DNA from: Cycas panzhihuaensis
Taxonomy: Eukaryota; Cycadophyta
Direction of reading: 5' to 3'
DNA: 64,000 nucleotides
NCBI GenBank assembly: GCA_023213395.1
Contig: CM041465.1
Location: 157,797,741 to 157,861,740 of the forward strand
Shown one piece after another: positions 43,526 to 55,300 of the stretch (positions are counted from its first letter, which is position 1; the number at the start of each line of letters is the position of its first letter). The translations under genes were made by a program, and so were the position numbers. The notes beneath the pieces are model-generated. The model had not been told where the DNA came from. It did no database searches and saw only the letters and a list, made by a program, of their open reading frames with translations.

Positions 43526-45398
43526 TATGCATGAGCAAATTATGTTCCACCAAAAGCATCTTCAAAAGAAGTATTATCAACATTATGTAGACCATGGCGT
43601 TATTGATAACTTAGTAGTTTGTTGATGGCAGTTCTGTAATTTTTGACATAATGTCCTTTTCTATTACACATTTGGTACGCAATTGTTTGATTTCCAGTCC
43701 CATAAAAAGTATTGGGCTAGTTGGATTATCTCTAATTACTGGATCTAGGTCCAGGTTCATTATTTTAGCCTTAGCCTTGAGATTATTTTTGTTGGAGTTG
43801 AGGAGCCTGTTGACCAAGAGGACATTGTCCTTGTTGTCTACCTCTTCCTCTTCCACGGGAATTACCACCTCTGCGAGAGTATTGACCTTGACTTTTGGTA
43901 TAACAAATATCTTCTTCCACTTCGAAAGTAGCATCAACTAGATTTGATATAGTGGCAAAGTTAGTATCAAAGGTCTTATCAAATTTAATGAACTTATCAA
44001 CAAGAGCCTCAAAGTTTAGGGTCTTCAAAGTACCACTAGATTGAAGACTTCCCAGTAGATTTTTGTAATCTAGGATATGGAGATATAACTGAATCAAGAA
44101 ATCCCATGTAATACATTGAGTTTTAAAATCTTTATCAATGGCTTGTTTGATTGAATAAAGGAGATTGAATATCTCACTTGTGTGTCCTTTCTACATTTTC
44201 AATTTGTTCATCTTTAACATTAAGTAAACAAATTCTAAGTCTAATTTAGTGTCAAAGTTCCTCTTAATAACTTCAAGAACTTTCCATGTTGTATCATGTA
44301 CAGCTTCATCAATGAGATTATGCAGGGAATAATCAGTGAAAAGTAGTATCCCTGCACAGATTTTATTATCATCAAGTTCCCATTGGTGTTTAGCTCCAGC
44401 TTCAATGGGAGTAATTGGAGCACCTCCTCCAGAAGCAACTGAGGTAGTTGTAGTTATAACAGAGGGTGTAGGTTGTAAGTGATCTCTCTCTATAGACCTT
44501 TATATTTTGCAGCATTTCTCACACCAGTGAACCACAAGTCCCAATTTTCTTTCTTTTTTAGAATGTAGTTCATATTTTACTTGAACTGTGAAGATATGGT
44601 ATCTTTTAAGAAGGGAAGAAATAAACAAGGGACTATAAAAGTGATGGTAATAAATGACCAATCACTGTTTACAAATGAGAGATGCAATATAGTAGTGTAG
44701 CAAAAGGAAGAAGAAGTGAGAATGATTGCTCAAAGATGAAGGGAGCAACTTAGAGAAAAGTCACCAATACTTGTGAAAAATATTAACCTAACGCATCAGG
44801 AATATAAGAAGTACTATGATAAAAATTGGCTACTAATACTTGTGGTAAATATTAACCTGATATGGAAGGAATATGAGAAGCACTATGATTATGATTACAC
44901 TATGGATCACTTTTTACAAATAAGTGACCAATATACAAGATTGTAGGCCAATGTAGAAGCTGACATCATTGGGTATACACAACTTGAAACTCAAATGTAG
45001 GACACGTAATCAACCTAATAACCTATAACTTGTGTCCAATATATAGTTGAGGTTGTTAAAGGGATGCCTAGGCTTCTAGTAGAATTACTTTAGCCTTTAT
45101 CCTGATACCCACAATTGTGCTTGGTGATGAAATATAAGCCACAACAGAGCCCAAGTACTCTCAATCCTCACCTAGTTCACCAATGAGCAGCTATATACCT
45201 CCTCTAACGAGTGGTACATGCATAACCATGGCTATGACAGATATTAGATTGGGTATATTTTAATCTTATATTAAAGTTTTAGTTTTCCTGGTTGGTTATC
45301 AGAATGATCCCTAATTAAGGACGATGGTATGGCTAACCAAGCCTCACCAATATTCTGATTTAGTCCAGTCCCAACTTGAAACCCACACCTCCTTTATA
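43526..45398 (-). pseudogene. Copia-3 gag block, copy 1 (joined to pol)
   Basis: Contains, reading on the minus strand, leader sequence (45398 down to about 44590), a gag start near 44590 (MSSQFK, reading ATA for the expected ATG; copy 2 has ATG), the UBN2-type region 43950-44440 with ICAGILLFTDYSLHNLIDEA, SGTLKTLNFEALVDKFIKFD and TFEVEEDICYTKSQGQYSRR, an Arg/Gly-rich stretch, and a knuckle relic (NRKGHYVKNY) near 43650-43680. It reads toward the protease at 43390. Confidence 0.85.
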
Positions 45399-47179
45399 TG
45401 TGCATAAGAAAATTGCATTCCACCAAAAGCATCTTCAAAAGAAGTATTATCAACATTATGTGCACTATGGCACTATTAATAACTTAGTAGTTTGTTGGTG
45501 GTAGTTCTACAATTTTTGGCATAATGTCCTTTTCTATTACACCTTTGTCACATAATTGTTTGATTTTTAGTTCCATAAGAAGTATTGGGTTGGTTAGATT
45601 GCCTCTAATTCTTGGATTGTCTACCTCTTCCTCTTCCACAAGAATTACCACCTCTACGAGAGTATTGACCTTGACTTTTGGTATAACAAAGATCTTCTTC
45701 TACTTCAAAAGCAGAATCAGTTGGATCTGATATAGTGGCAAAGTTAGTATCAAAGGTCTTATCAAATTCAATGAACTTATCAGCAAGAGCCTCAAAGTTT
45801 AGGGTATTCAAACTGCCACTAGATTAAAGACTTTCCAGTAGATTTTTGTAATATGGGATATGGAGACATGACTGAATCAAGAAATCCCATGTAATGTATT
45901 GAGTTTTAAAGTCTTTATCAATGGCTTGTTTGATTGGACGAAGGAGATTGATTGTCTCAGTTATGTATCCTTTCTACATTTTCAATTTATTCATCTTCAG
46001 CATTAAGTGAATAAATGTTAAGTCTGATTTAGTGTTAAAGTTCTTCTTAAGAACTTCAAGAACTTTCCATGATGTATCATGTACAGCTTCATCAATGAGA
46101 TTATATAGGGAATAATCAGTGACAAGCAGTATCCCTACACAGATTTTATCATCATCAAGTTCCTATTAGCGTTTAGTTACAGCTTTAGTAGGAGAAATTG
46201 GAGCACCTCCTCCAAAAGCAACTAAGGTAGTTATAGCTACAACAGATGGTATAGGTTACAAGTGATCTCTCCATAGACCTTCATACTTTATAGCATTTCT
46301 GATACCTGTGAACCAAATGTCTTAATTTTCTTTCCCTTTTAGAATGCAATTCATATTTTGCTTAAACTATGAAGACATGGTGTCTTTCGAGAAGGGAAGA
46401 AATGAACAAGGGACTATAAAAGTGATGGTAATAAATGACCAATCACTGTTTACAAATGGGAGATACAATATAATAGTGTAGCAGAAGGAAGAACAAGTGA
46501 GAATGGTTGCTCAAAGACAAAGGGAGCAACTTAGAGAAAAGTCACCAATACTTGTGATAAATATTAACCTAACATAATAGGAATATAAGAAGCACTATGA
46601 TGAAAATTGGCCACTAACACTTGTGGCAAATATTAACTTGATGCAGCAGCAATATGAGAAGTACTATGATTATGATTACACTATGGATTATTTTTTATAA
46701 ATAAGTGATCAATATATAAGATTGTAGGCCAATGTAGAAGCTGATATCATTGGGTGTACACAACTTAAAACTCAAATGTAGGATGCGTGGTCAACCCAAT
46801 AACCTCTAACTTGTGTCCAACATGTAGTTGAGGTTATTGAAGGGATGCCTAGGCTTCTAGTAGAATTAAGTTGGCCTTCACCTGCAATTGTGGTTAGTGA
46901 TGAAATCCAAGTCACAACGGAGCCCAGGTACTCCCAATCCTCACCCAATTCACCAATGAGCAGTTATATACCTCCTCTAAAGAGTGGTATGTGCATACCC
47001 ATGGATGTGACAGATATTAGATTGGGTATATTTTAATCTTGTATTAAAGTTTTAGTTTTCCTAGTTGGTTATCAGGATGATCCCTGATTGAGGCACGATG
47101 GTATGGCTAACCAAACCTCATCAATATTTTGGTTTAGTCAAGTCCCAACTTGAAACCCACACCTCTTTTATGGCATGGC
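45399..47179 (-). pseudogene. Copia-3 gag block, copy 2 (tandem duplicate)
   Basis: Colinear with 43526-45398 at an offset of about 1873 bases: TLNFEALADKFIEFDKTFDT and FEVEEDLCYTKSQGQYSRRG at 45605-45811, the gag start near 46380 (ATG present), then the same leader to 47179. It lacks about 100 bases corresponding to 43745-43845. Junctions carry a short shared sequence, TTCCACCAAA at 43545 and 45418 and TTCTACCAAA at 47180. Confidence 0.88.
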
Positions 47180-48380
47180 ATTCTACCAAACAAGGTATCT
47201 CAACCTTAGCAAGTATGTGAACAGACACAAGATGGCAGAAAATATCATACATGATGCGTTCCTTTTAGGAAGAGTGAAAAGATTATCGAATTGCATCAAA
47301 CGAACATTTGACTGAAAATAGAATGCTTGCTTAGAGTGCTTTTGAAGTGTTTACTTGGAGTGTCTCTAGAGTGCTTACTTTAAGTGATTTTGGAGTGTTA
47401 AAATATAATTCTAATAAGTGAGTGAGGACACCAGATATTGCTTCGATCCAGGTATTTTTTCTCACTTTTACAATGGGCTTTTAAGCCTTATAAAAAGAAA
47501 GAAAATTTATTCACATTTTTTTTTAATACAAAAAAATAGTCTTCACTAAATCAACAATAACTTTCTCCCACGATGACGAAATGGAGTGTCAATTTTTGTG
47601 CTACAAACTAGACTTAGAGATTCATCTTTAGGAAGTAGAATTAGGTTCAAATACGTTCTATAAAGTTTTTCATAGCCCCGCAAATTTAGAAGATTATATT
47701 TTTCTAGAATTCTTGCTAAAAATAACTACTATTCACTAAAACAATAATAACTTCCTCATACGACATCAAAATTGGGTGCCAATTTTTGTGCTAGAAAGTA
47801 GACTTAGAGCCTCATATTTAATAATTAGAATCACATTAATTAGAGCTCTGTAGAAAATTTTGTAAACCTATGAAGTTTAGCAAGCAAATTTTATTTTTGC
47901 AAAAATTTTAGCTTAATAATATCTCATTAACACATGATACCACTTGAAATTTCCTTCATTTTTTTATCACCAGGATCCCAATATGGGCAAGGTGAGAGCA
48001 TACAATGATGGATATTTTAAATAGATCAAAATTCTTTAGAAATTTTGGGTAGAACCTCCCCTTACAATCATTCTTCTAAAAGCTAAAAAAATTTCGACAA
48101 CATTTCTCCTTATTAAATGGATAAAAAGAGGGAAAGAAAAAAAGAATAAGATAGCATGAATGGCCATCAAAGGATTAGAATCATTGGGCATTACAACTCC
48201 TTATATTGTACTTCTAAACCTGTAAAAGAGAAAGGGAAATCAAACAATACAAAATATGCTATGATAATAACTTGAAAATATTTCTAAATCCACTTTCACA
48301 ATCTCCTTCACCACATGGATTGTGGGGGAGAAGGAAGTGATGGCTCCATTGCAAGTGCAAGTGAGGAATATGAAGGAAGC
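47180..48380 (-). other. Copia-3 5' leader, distal part
   Basis: Untranslated region between the primer site and the duplicated block. Contains a diverged direct repeat of about 190 bases (around 47540-47700 and 47730-47890) sharing 'CAATTTTTGTGCTA' and 'TAGACTTAGAG'. No ORF of note. Confidence 0.6.
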
Positions 48381-48394
48381 AATCTCTGATACCA
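48381..48394 (-). promoter_or_regulatory. Copia-3 primer-binding site (tRNA-iMet)
   Basis: The minus strand reads TGGTATCAGAGATT two bases after the LTR end. It matches the initiator-methionine tRNA complement for 11 bases. Confidence 0.92.
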
Positions 48395-48396
48395 CA

Positions 48397-48693
48397 TGAA
48401 AAGAGTAGATCTATCCTTCATCTCCATGCACTAGCACAAAGGCAAACATGGGAGCAAGAGACACTTGAGAGAAAGAAAGTAGCTCTCACAAAATGGGGAG
48501 GTAAGAATGAGCCTCCTCTAGGGAGCTTTTACTTTTATATTGAGAGAGTGAGAATTAGAGTTAGGTGAAATGAAATTACACATAATGCACATGAAAGTGC
48601 ATTTCACTTAAGTGATCTAATTTAAAGTTCACTTAAGACCCTTTTTAGAAATAATCAACTAATGTAATGACCTTGTGACATTAACCCTTTTCA
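48397..48693 (-). repeat. Copia-3 5' LTR
   Basis: 297 bp, TGAAAAGAGT ... CCTTTTCA in plus orientation, next to the CTAGC duplication. Confidence 0.95.
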
Positions 48694-48698
48694 CTAGC

Positions 48699-49560
48699 AA
48701 GCCTTCATGTGGTGGCAGATATATGCCAAAAATCATGAACTTGTTACAAAGTAGGTGAATTTTAAGAAGACACTTCAGTGCAAGGTTTACCCTACTAGAT
48801 GCAAAGATGACATGGAGAAAAAGTGGTTGCGCCTTTGCTAGTAGGCTAGATAATTAGTCTAATAGTACATTGATACTTTCTACAAAGTGATGATCATGAT
48901 GGAAGTAACTAAATCTGAGTATATCCTTATGCTCAAGTATGTTGGTGGTCTCCCCTTCCTATAATAAGAGCTAGAACATATCATGATCATCATGTTAGAC
49001 AGAGCCTTCTTATATGTATTAAGGATGGAAGGTCACATGCATAAGTAACACCCTCCAAAACACTAGTAGTAGTAGCACCCTAAATTACAATTAAAACACT
49101 CTTCTTTCTATTAGAATAAGGGACTATTTATAGGGAAACTCCCTTGACTATAACCACATCAAGCAAGAATATTTTTAACTCCAACTTGCAACTTCCAAGT
49201 AACTAATAGAAAAGGACCTCTAAAGTACTACAACTACTATAAGTCCTATGAACATTTGAATGATGAATGCTTGTGCAAAAGGGCCAACCTAGGGCCAAGA
49301 CTTTAGTAGAAATGGAGATGAAGGATGTAGGCACAACAGGCATGCTAATAGTAAACTGTACAATGTTGGTGCCAAACCATATAGTTGCCAACCCTTACTT
49401 GGTACTTATGATCAAGAATAATGCTACCTTTAAAAGAGAGGCCTTGCTCACATAGAATTGCCAACTTAAGGACCATATTATCTAATGTATAATTTAGTGT
49501 TTGATCAATTATTTGATGAATTACAATTTCTCATCTTGCTTTATACAACATAGGTTAGGT
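48699..49560 (+). pseudogene. Gypsy-C gag, 3' part with degenerate zinc knuckle
   Basis: Continues the gag: QAFMWWQIYAKNHELVTK, VNFKKTLQCKVYPTRCKDDM, EKKWLRLC, then YIDTFYKVMIMMEVTKSEYI and LMLKYVGGLP. At about 49228-49270 it reads YNYYKSYEHLNDEC, a CX2CX4HX4C knuckle with the first two Cys turned to Tyr. This is the retrotrans_gag type, with the WW near the start of the preserved part. Confidence 0.78.
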
Positions 49561-51380
49561 TAAGAAAGGAAGATCGATGACTTGTGTAGATAGAGTTTTG
49601 CATGCAACCTTCAAATGGATCCCTTCATTAACATAGTTACCTGTGATATGATACCCATGGATTATTGCAAGCTTCTATTAGGTTGACCTTACTAGCATGA
49701 CTATCATGTAGTTTATGATGAATTCAGAAAGATCTATAGATTACACAAGATTTAGTGAGTGTATTCAATCACATCTTTGACCATCCAAGCTACATTGGTT
49801 ATAGGTTTGCAAACTAATAGGCTTATCGATTTGACCAAGAAAGGCACTCCTTTGTTCATGAAACCTATGGAGAAGGACTCACCAGTATAGGTGTTTAACA
49901 CCATACATCCTAACATGTAGCCAATACCATATGATCATTTTGATATATTTGAGATTTTTTAGAGGCAACCTCCCATATGGATAGTATAACACAATATCAA
50001 CTTACTTTTAGGGGCTTTTTTCTCCTTATGGATATACATAAAAGGCTTCAATTCTAAAGAGTGAGGAGCTAAATAAATAGCTTGTTAGGCTCATTCAGGA
50101 ATATATAATTCAACCTAGCTCCTCTCCATATGGATTTCTAGTGCTCTTGGTACCTAAGAAAAATGGTAATTAGTGACTTTGTATAGACTACATAGCATTG
50201 AATTACATTGTAGTGAAGAATTACTATTTACCCTACATGGATGATCTATTGAATGAATTGTAGGGGCTAGGTTATTCACCAAGATTGATTTAGTTTCTAG
50301 CTACCATCATGTACAAGTAGAGTCTTCTAACACTTGGAAGACCGAATTCAAGACCCATTTCAATCCATATCAGTGGCTAGTCTTACCTTTTACCTTGTCT
50401 AATGAACTAATTATAATCATGTTGTTGATGGATGCCATTATTTGTCCCCTCCCTAGGCATGTTTGCTATTGTCTTTCATAATGACATATTGATATACAAC
50501 AAGACTTTGATCAAACATCTCCAACATGTATAATAATTGTTGGGCACTCGTTATTGCCATCAACTACCATTGATGAAGAGTAAATGGTACTTTAGGAAGG
50601 AGGTAGTTGCCTACTCAGTTTAATGTTGATTCATAGGGCATTCATGTTGATCTATAAACGGTTTAGGAAATCCATAATTAGCTTGCACCCAAGACATTAA
50701 TAGACCAATGCAGCTTCTTAGGTTTTATGAAGTTCTATAAGAAGTTTGTCTATAAATATTAAAACATTTTCCATGGTCTTGCAAAGTACAAAGTAGTCTT
50801 CAGTAAGGGATTCACACAGGAGACCATATTCGAAAGATTAGAGGATGTCTTATACATAGTTCTAGTTTTAATATTACCAAATTTGCAACAACCTTTCAAA
50901 GTTGAGAGTAATACCTCTTAAGTGGCCATGGGAGTAGTGCTTGAGTAGGGAGGATACCATATTGCCTACCACTCTAAGACATTCTCACAACTGAGATAAA
51001 AATTTAATGCTTATGATGAGGAGTTCTATGGTGATAAGTACTAGTGTCACTATCTCATTTTCAAGGAGATGATCACATGCTCCTTCAACCTCTTCACTCC
51101 ATGGCCCTTTAGTCTTTTTACTCCATGCCCCTTCAATCTCTCTATTCCTATATCCAAATTCAAGTAGATCACCATGGGCTTTCCATTTATAATAATTCCA
51201 TCTATGGTCATTGAGTGCAAGAAGGAGTTGACTAATAAGGTAGCAAACATTCTTAGTAGACCTCCTATTTATGCTTTGCTAAGTATGTTTTACATTAACT
51301 ATGTTGGGTATTTCGAGTGGCAAAATGCTTATGGTTTTGATCTAGACTTCAATGTGATTTGCATTATAATATTGCATCCT
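49561..51380 (+). pseudogene. Gypsy-C pol relic (RT and downstream)
   Basis: Before RT: LIQEYIIQPSSSPYGFLVLL then VPKKNGN (50090-50165), followed by LCIDYIALNYIVVKNYYLPY (the 'CIDYRALN' block), LFTKIDLVSSYHHVQVESSN and the 'TWKTEFKTHF...YQWLVLPF' block to about 50400. The YxDD box is reduced to ILIYNKT near 50490. After that, frames are scrambled; 'NKVANILSRPP' near 51225-51260 matches the end of gypsy RNase H ('VADALSRRP'). No integrase core was recognised. Confidence 0.78.
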
Positions 51381-51613
51381 AATTAAGTGAATATAGGATA
51401 CGATACCTAGTTTTCAACCTTTTCTTTCAACTAACACCCTTCTAGACACTAGGATATGCACCACTCCACATTACTAGACTATTACATACCTAATGGTTAA
51501 GAAGCGCAACTTGCCAATGTAAGCTAAATGGATTTCACAAGTAGTCTTCAAGCATGCCTTACTATATGAACAATAACTAGTGAAGTTGAGGACAATTTTC
51601 TCTTAAGTAGGGA

Positions 51614-52315
51614 TGAATTAATAAGCATAGTTATTGCTCATCCATGTAACATTAGTTGTAGCATATATACTTTGTTTCTTTTTGTACATTAAGTTCTCTT
51701 ACAATTTAAAAAGTAACTTCAGTTTAGGAATAATTAAGTTGTAATGAGTAGGTACATGCTAGTCATATCATAATTGACCTTCAATTTTTGTAATCAACTA
51801 AATACTTTTTAGTTTTATATTTTACCACCTTACCTGTAGATGTAATTTGGTATCCTAAAAGGAGAGAGAGATCTTCCATCATACATTACATTCATTCATA
51901 GTCGAATAGAAAATTAATTTTACAACTTCTCTTTTAAGTCTTTTTCATGCGCAAGTTTTCTATGCACTTAATTGTGTTATAACAAGTCTAAGTCTTCATC
52001 AAGCATTTATAAGCTTTTGTACAATTGCCTTAGCAACTAGAAAAAGGGGCTTAGCTCTCCAATAGTACCATCACCTCTATTCTATTATGTAGGCTAGACT
52101 AATATGGGCTAGAACATAACTCTAATGCTTGAGAAACACTCACAGAAACACCACTTGCAAGAGAACGCCTAGGGAATGGTTATAAGAATGTGACCCACAA
52201 TGTAATATTATCAGAATGCTGCCAGAAAATTGCTAGAATGACATTAGTAGGGGAACATAACCTAGAATGCTAATGAAATAGTAGGTATAGAAATGCTGGA
52301 AATGTTGATGTAGAT
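51614..52315 (+). repeat. Gypsy-C 3' LTR, partial
   Basis: Follows a short purine run (AAGTAGGGA). Colinear with the 5' LTR until about 52315, after which similarity stops, so the last ~150 bases have been lost or replaced. Confidence 0.72.
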
Positions 52316-55300
52316 AAGTTTTTACTTAACATATTCATCATCATAGTGGGTGATAATATGCTTTTAACTTGTATGATAAATCTAGTTAGACATGCATTGG
52401 GATATTTAGTTGAGGCCAAAAGGTATAATGACTTTTAAGATACGTATATACACCTAAATTCTCAACCAAAGTTTGAACAAATTACCAAAGGTATATAGGA
52501 AGATATAAAAGGGTAATCTATGCTAGACACTTAAATGCAACATTATTACTAGTAGTAAATTTAGGTTCTTACTTATTGAGAATGACTAAATTGCATTTAT
52601 GTGCATAAGGGCCTTATTAGAGAGCTACTTTATATGTAGTTAGGGATGAAAACATAAATGAGAGAAAGCTTATTAATATATTGTAAATTGAGCTTGCCTT
52701 GTAGTTGAAGACATCTTCTTAATCAACATTTGCACAATATGGGGTAAAGACTTGCAAATCTACTTCATCATTAGCCTTAGGCCATAAGTTACAAAAATCA
52801 ATTAAACTTCAAGAATAATGGGAGTTGTTAAAACATTTCTTTCTCTCTATTATAATTATTGGCATTTAGATATCAATCATCTTTCATTTTAATTAGACTA
52901 TCTTTGATGGACACATGGATTTTCAAGTACATTTTTCATCATTTCACTCTTATAAGCATTAACATGATACTAATCAAGTCTAGAATATCCTTATTATGCA
53001 CATCAATTTATGAAAAAAAGATTTATGCATAATAAATATCATAAGAAACACCCTAGCTAAGCCCCCCTCCCCCCCCCCTCTAAAGTTTACATGGCCCAGT
53101 TGTACAAGTCTCTATAAAGGGTAGCTTGTAATTGATGTATTTACATATCATTTATCTTGAGCAGATGTTAGAATTAATGGTCTTACATTCATATGACATT
53201 CTCTAGATAACGTTTATGATATCTTCCTAATAGTAAGTGATGGCATAAAGATTTATGTCTTTACCCATATTTTGATGAGGATGACCTATAAGGAAAACAT
53301 TCAATGTCATATACACAAACTTAAAAGAAGGAAGAACCAAAGAATAAGAAGAGTTATCTCACTTCCATTTGCATCCCATTCTATTTAATTTGCCAAAAGA
53401 TAATCTAAAATTACATTTATACAAGTGAAAGAAGGAAGTCTAAAAGCTTCCAACCCTAACCCTAAAAACACCTTACCTAAAATATTAAATAAAACCATGT
53501 TTTAAAGTTAATTCTTATTAAAAAAACTAGACCATTAATGGTTATTATATAAAAGTAAAATCTAGTCTAAAATTAACTGTTATTTTAGACATATAAACTA
53601 AATCTGAAATTTTAAACATTTTTAAAGTATTTTTTGGTGGAAAATTATGGGCCTATAATGGGGTTTTTAGCCCTATCATAAACTGTTTTGACTTGTTCTA
53701 CTTAGATAGACCTTCAATTTGACATATAGATGATTGAATTTTAACCATTGAGTAAAAGGTTATGCTTCTATTAGTAGACCCAAAAATTTAGAGAAATTTG
53801 ATTAAAAAAGCGAAAAGTGGATTAGATTATGATAGTGGTCTAGATGCTCTTGCATCATGTTTTAAAGGTGAGACGTATTGAGAGATAACGAATTATTCTA
53901 TGCCTATTTTAGGGGATGAATTAGGGCTTGTTATGAAGTTACATGATTAAGAAGTATTTAGTAATAATGTTCTTATTATTGGTCTATTCTTAGTTTTAAA
54001 TAGAATTTGGACATGATTAGGAAAGAAGATTTATTGCTTATGGTTGTTATAACAATTATTATCATGTTGCTTATACTTGTAATCATTAGTGGTTAGACTT
54101 ATAGCCTTGTAGTAAGGAACTTTATAAGCCATAGGTTGCTATTATGGCCACCCAAATATCAAACCTTAATAAATATATTCAGATATTATTTTTACAAAAA
54201 GATATCTTATTGATGATTAAAATGTCTTTATAGATAATGACCAACATACACATGATGGCTTCAAAGAAATCTATGAAATTAATTCCTATGGTTTACAATG
54301 AGGTGAGTCATTAGACATAATTATTATCACCTCTTTTGATTAAAATGTTATAACATTTTCCATGTTGGACATTGATTATAATATATTGGTTGACCACATT
54401 TTTTGGAAGCTTGTATCCTCAGTGTCTTTAGGTAATGTGTGAACTATAATGATGCCAATGAAGATATCTAAATGAAACAACTTAGAGGATTTTGTAATCT
54501 CAAGGCTAGGATACGATAATCTTCTAATAAAAATAGAGGATCATGCACCATAATGAGTTTTTACTGAAGTGAATATTTAACCCATTTATACCTTTATCTT
54601 GGTTCTCTCATGATTTCTCTTTTGATTTCTATACTATAATTGTGTTTTGATTTAAATCATCTTGTTCAAAAGTTCTTCTATCTTGTTTCTATCAACTTGA
54701 ATTTTGGGTTTATTCTTTTCCACTTCTTTCTTAGCCTTTCTCCCTTTCTCTCTTACCTTCTTTGTTTACTAGTTCTTCTCTCTCTTCATCCTATATTTAT
54801 CATTATTCTTTTCTTTTTCCTCTTATTTCTCCTATATTTTCTACCTTGTTTTCTTTTCTTCCTTCATCAACAACTTGTTCTTTTAACACATATATTTATA
54901 AAAGCCTTTTTTATTTTATTTATTGTATAGTGAGTTTCAATTTGCCTTATGGTGTGAAGTTAAGTCACTATTTCTCTACATATAATTTAAAATTTCATAG
55001 CATCAAACTATATATTACCATATAAACATCTCTCACACATGAATATTACTATGTGAGCACCTATATCATGTATTATTATTGCTTTCTCTATCATCCATAT
55101 CCATTCTTAAGGGGTTTTATAATGTTTAGTTATGTGCTAAATATAGACAAACTAATCCTCTCATTATTTTGAATCACTAAAATTTTGAATAACATGTAGA
55201 AGATTAGAGAAAGCACAAAAATTATAAGAGGTAGAAATTGTAGAATTTTGTAGCAAATTTCTTTCTAGACTTTTTGGCAAGTTTGGAAGTATATATTTCA

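Larger units (their letters stand above)
39303..48693 (-). mobile_element. Copia-3: complete-ended Ty1/copia element with internal tandem duplication
   Basis: LTRs at 39303-39600 and 48397-48693 are flanked by CTAGC at 39298-39302 and 48694-48698. On the minus strand the order is 5' LTR, tRNA-iMet primer site, a long leader, a duplicated leader-plus-gag block, protease, integrase, RT, RNase H, polypurine tract and 3' LTR. The LTRs differ by roughly 14 substitutions and a short indel. It is inserted in Gypsy-C gag in opposite orientation. Confidence 0.95.
37954..52315 (+). mobile_element. Gypsy-C: Ty3/gypsy pseudo-element, split by Copia-3
   Basis: A 5' LTR (37954-38801), tRNA-iMet primer site (38809-38820), gag (38900-39302 continuing at 48699), RT near 50100-50470, later pol relics to about 51300, and a partial 3' LTR (51614-52315). 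The gag frame reads across the Copia-3 target duplication, so the two halves are one element. It is heavily decayed. RT motifs identify Ty3/gypsy, but the lineage is not assigned. Confidence 0.82.

Noticed and set aside
53450-53470. Two CCCTAA units resembling telomere repeat
   Set aside because: Only two units, and the plant telomere unit is CCCTAAA; this is a chance match.
54640-55025. Hydrophobic ORFs resembling membrane proteins
   Set aside because: The strand is T/C-rich, which automatically gives Leu, Phe and Ser; there are two overlapping frames of the same type and no start context or homology.
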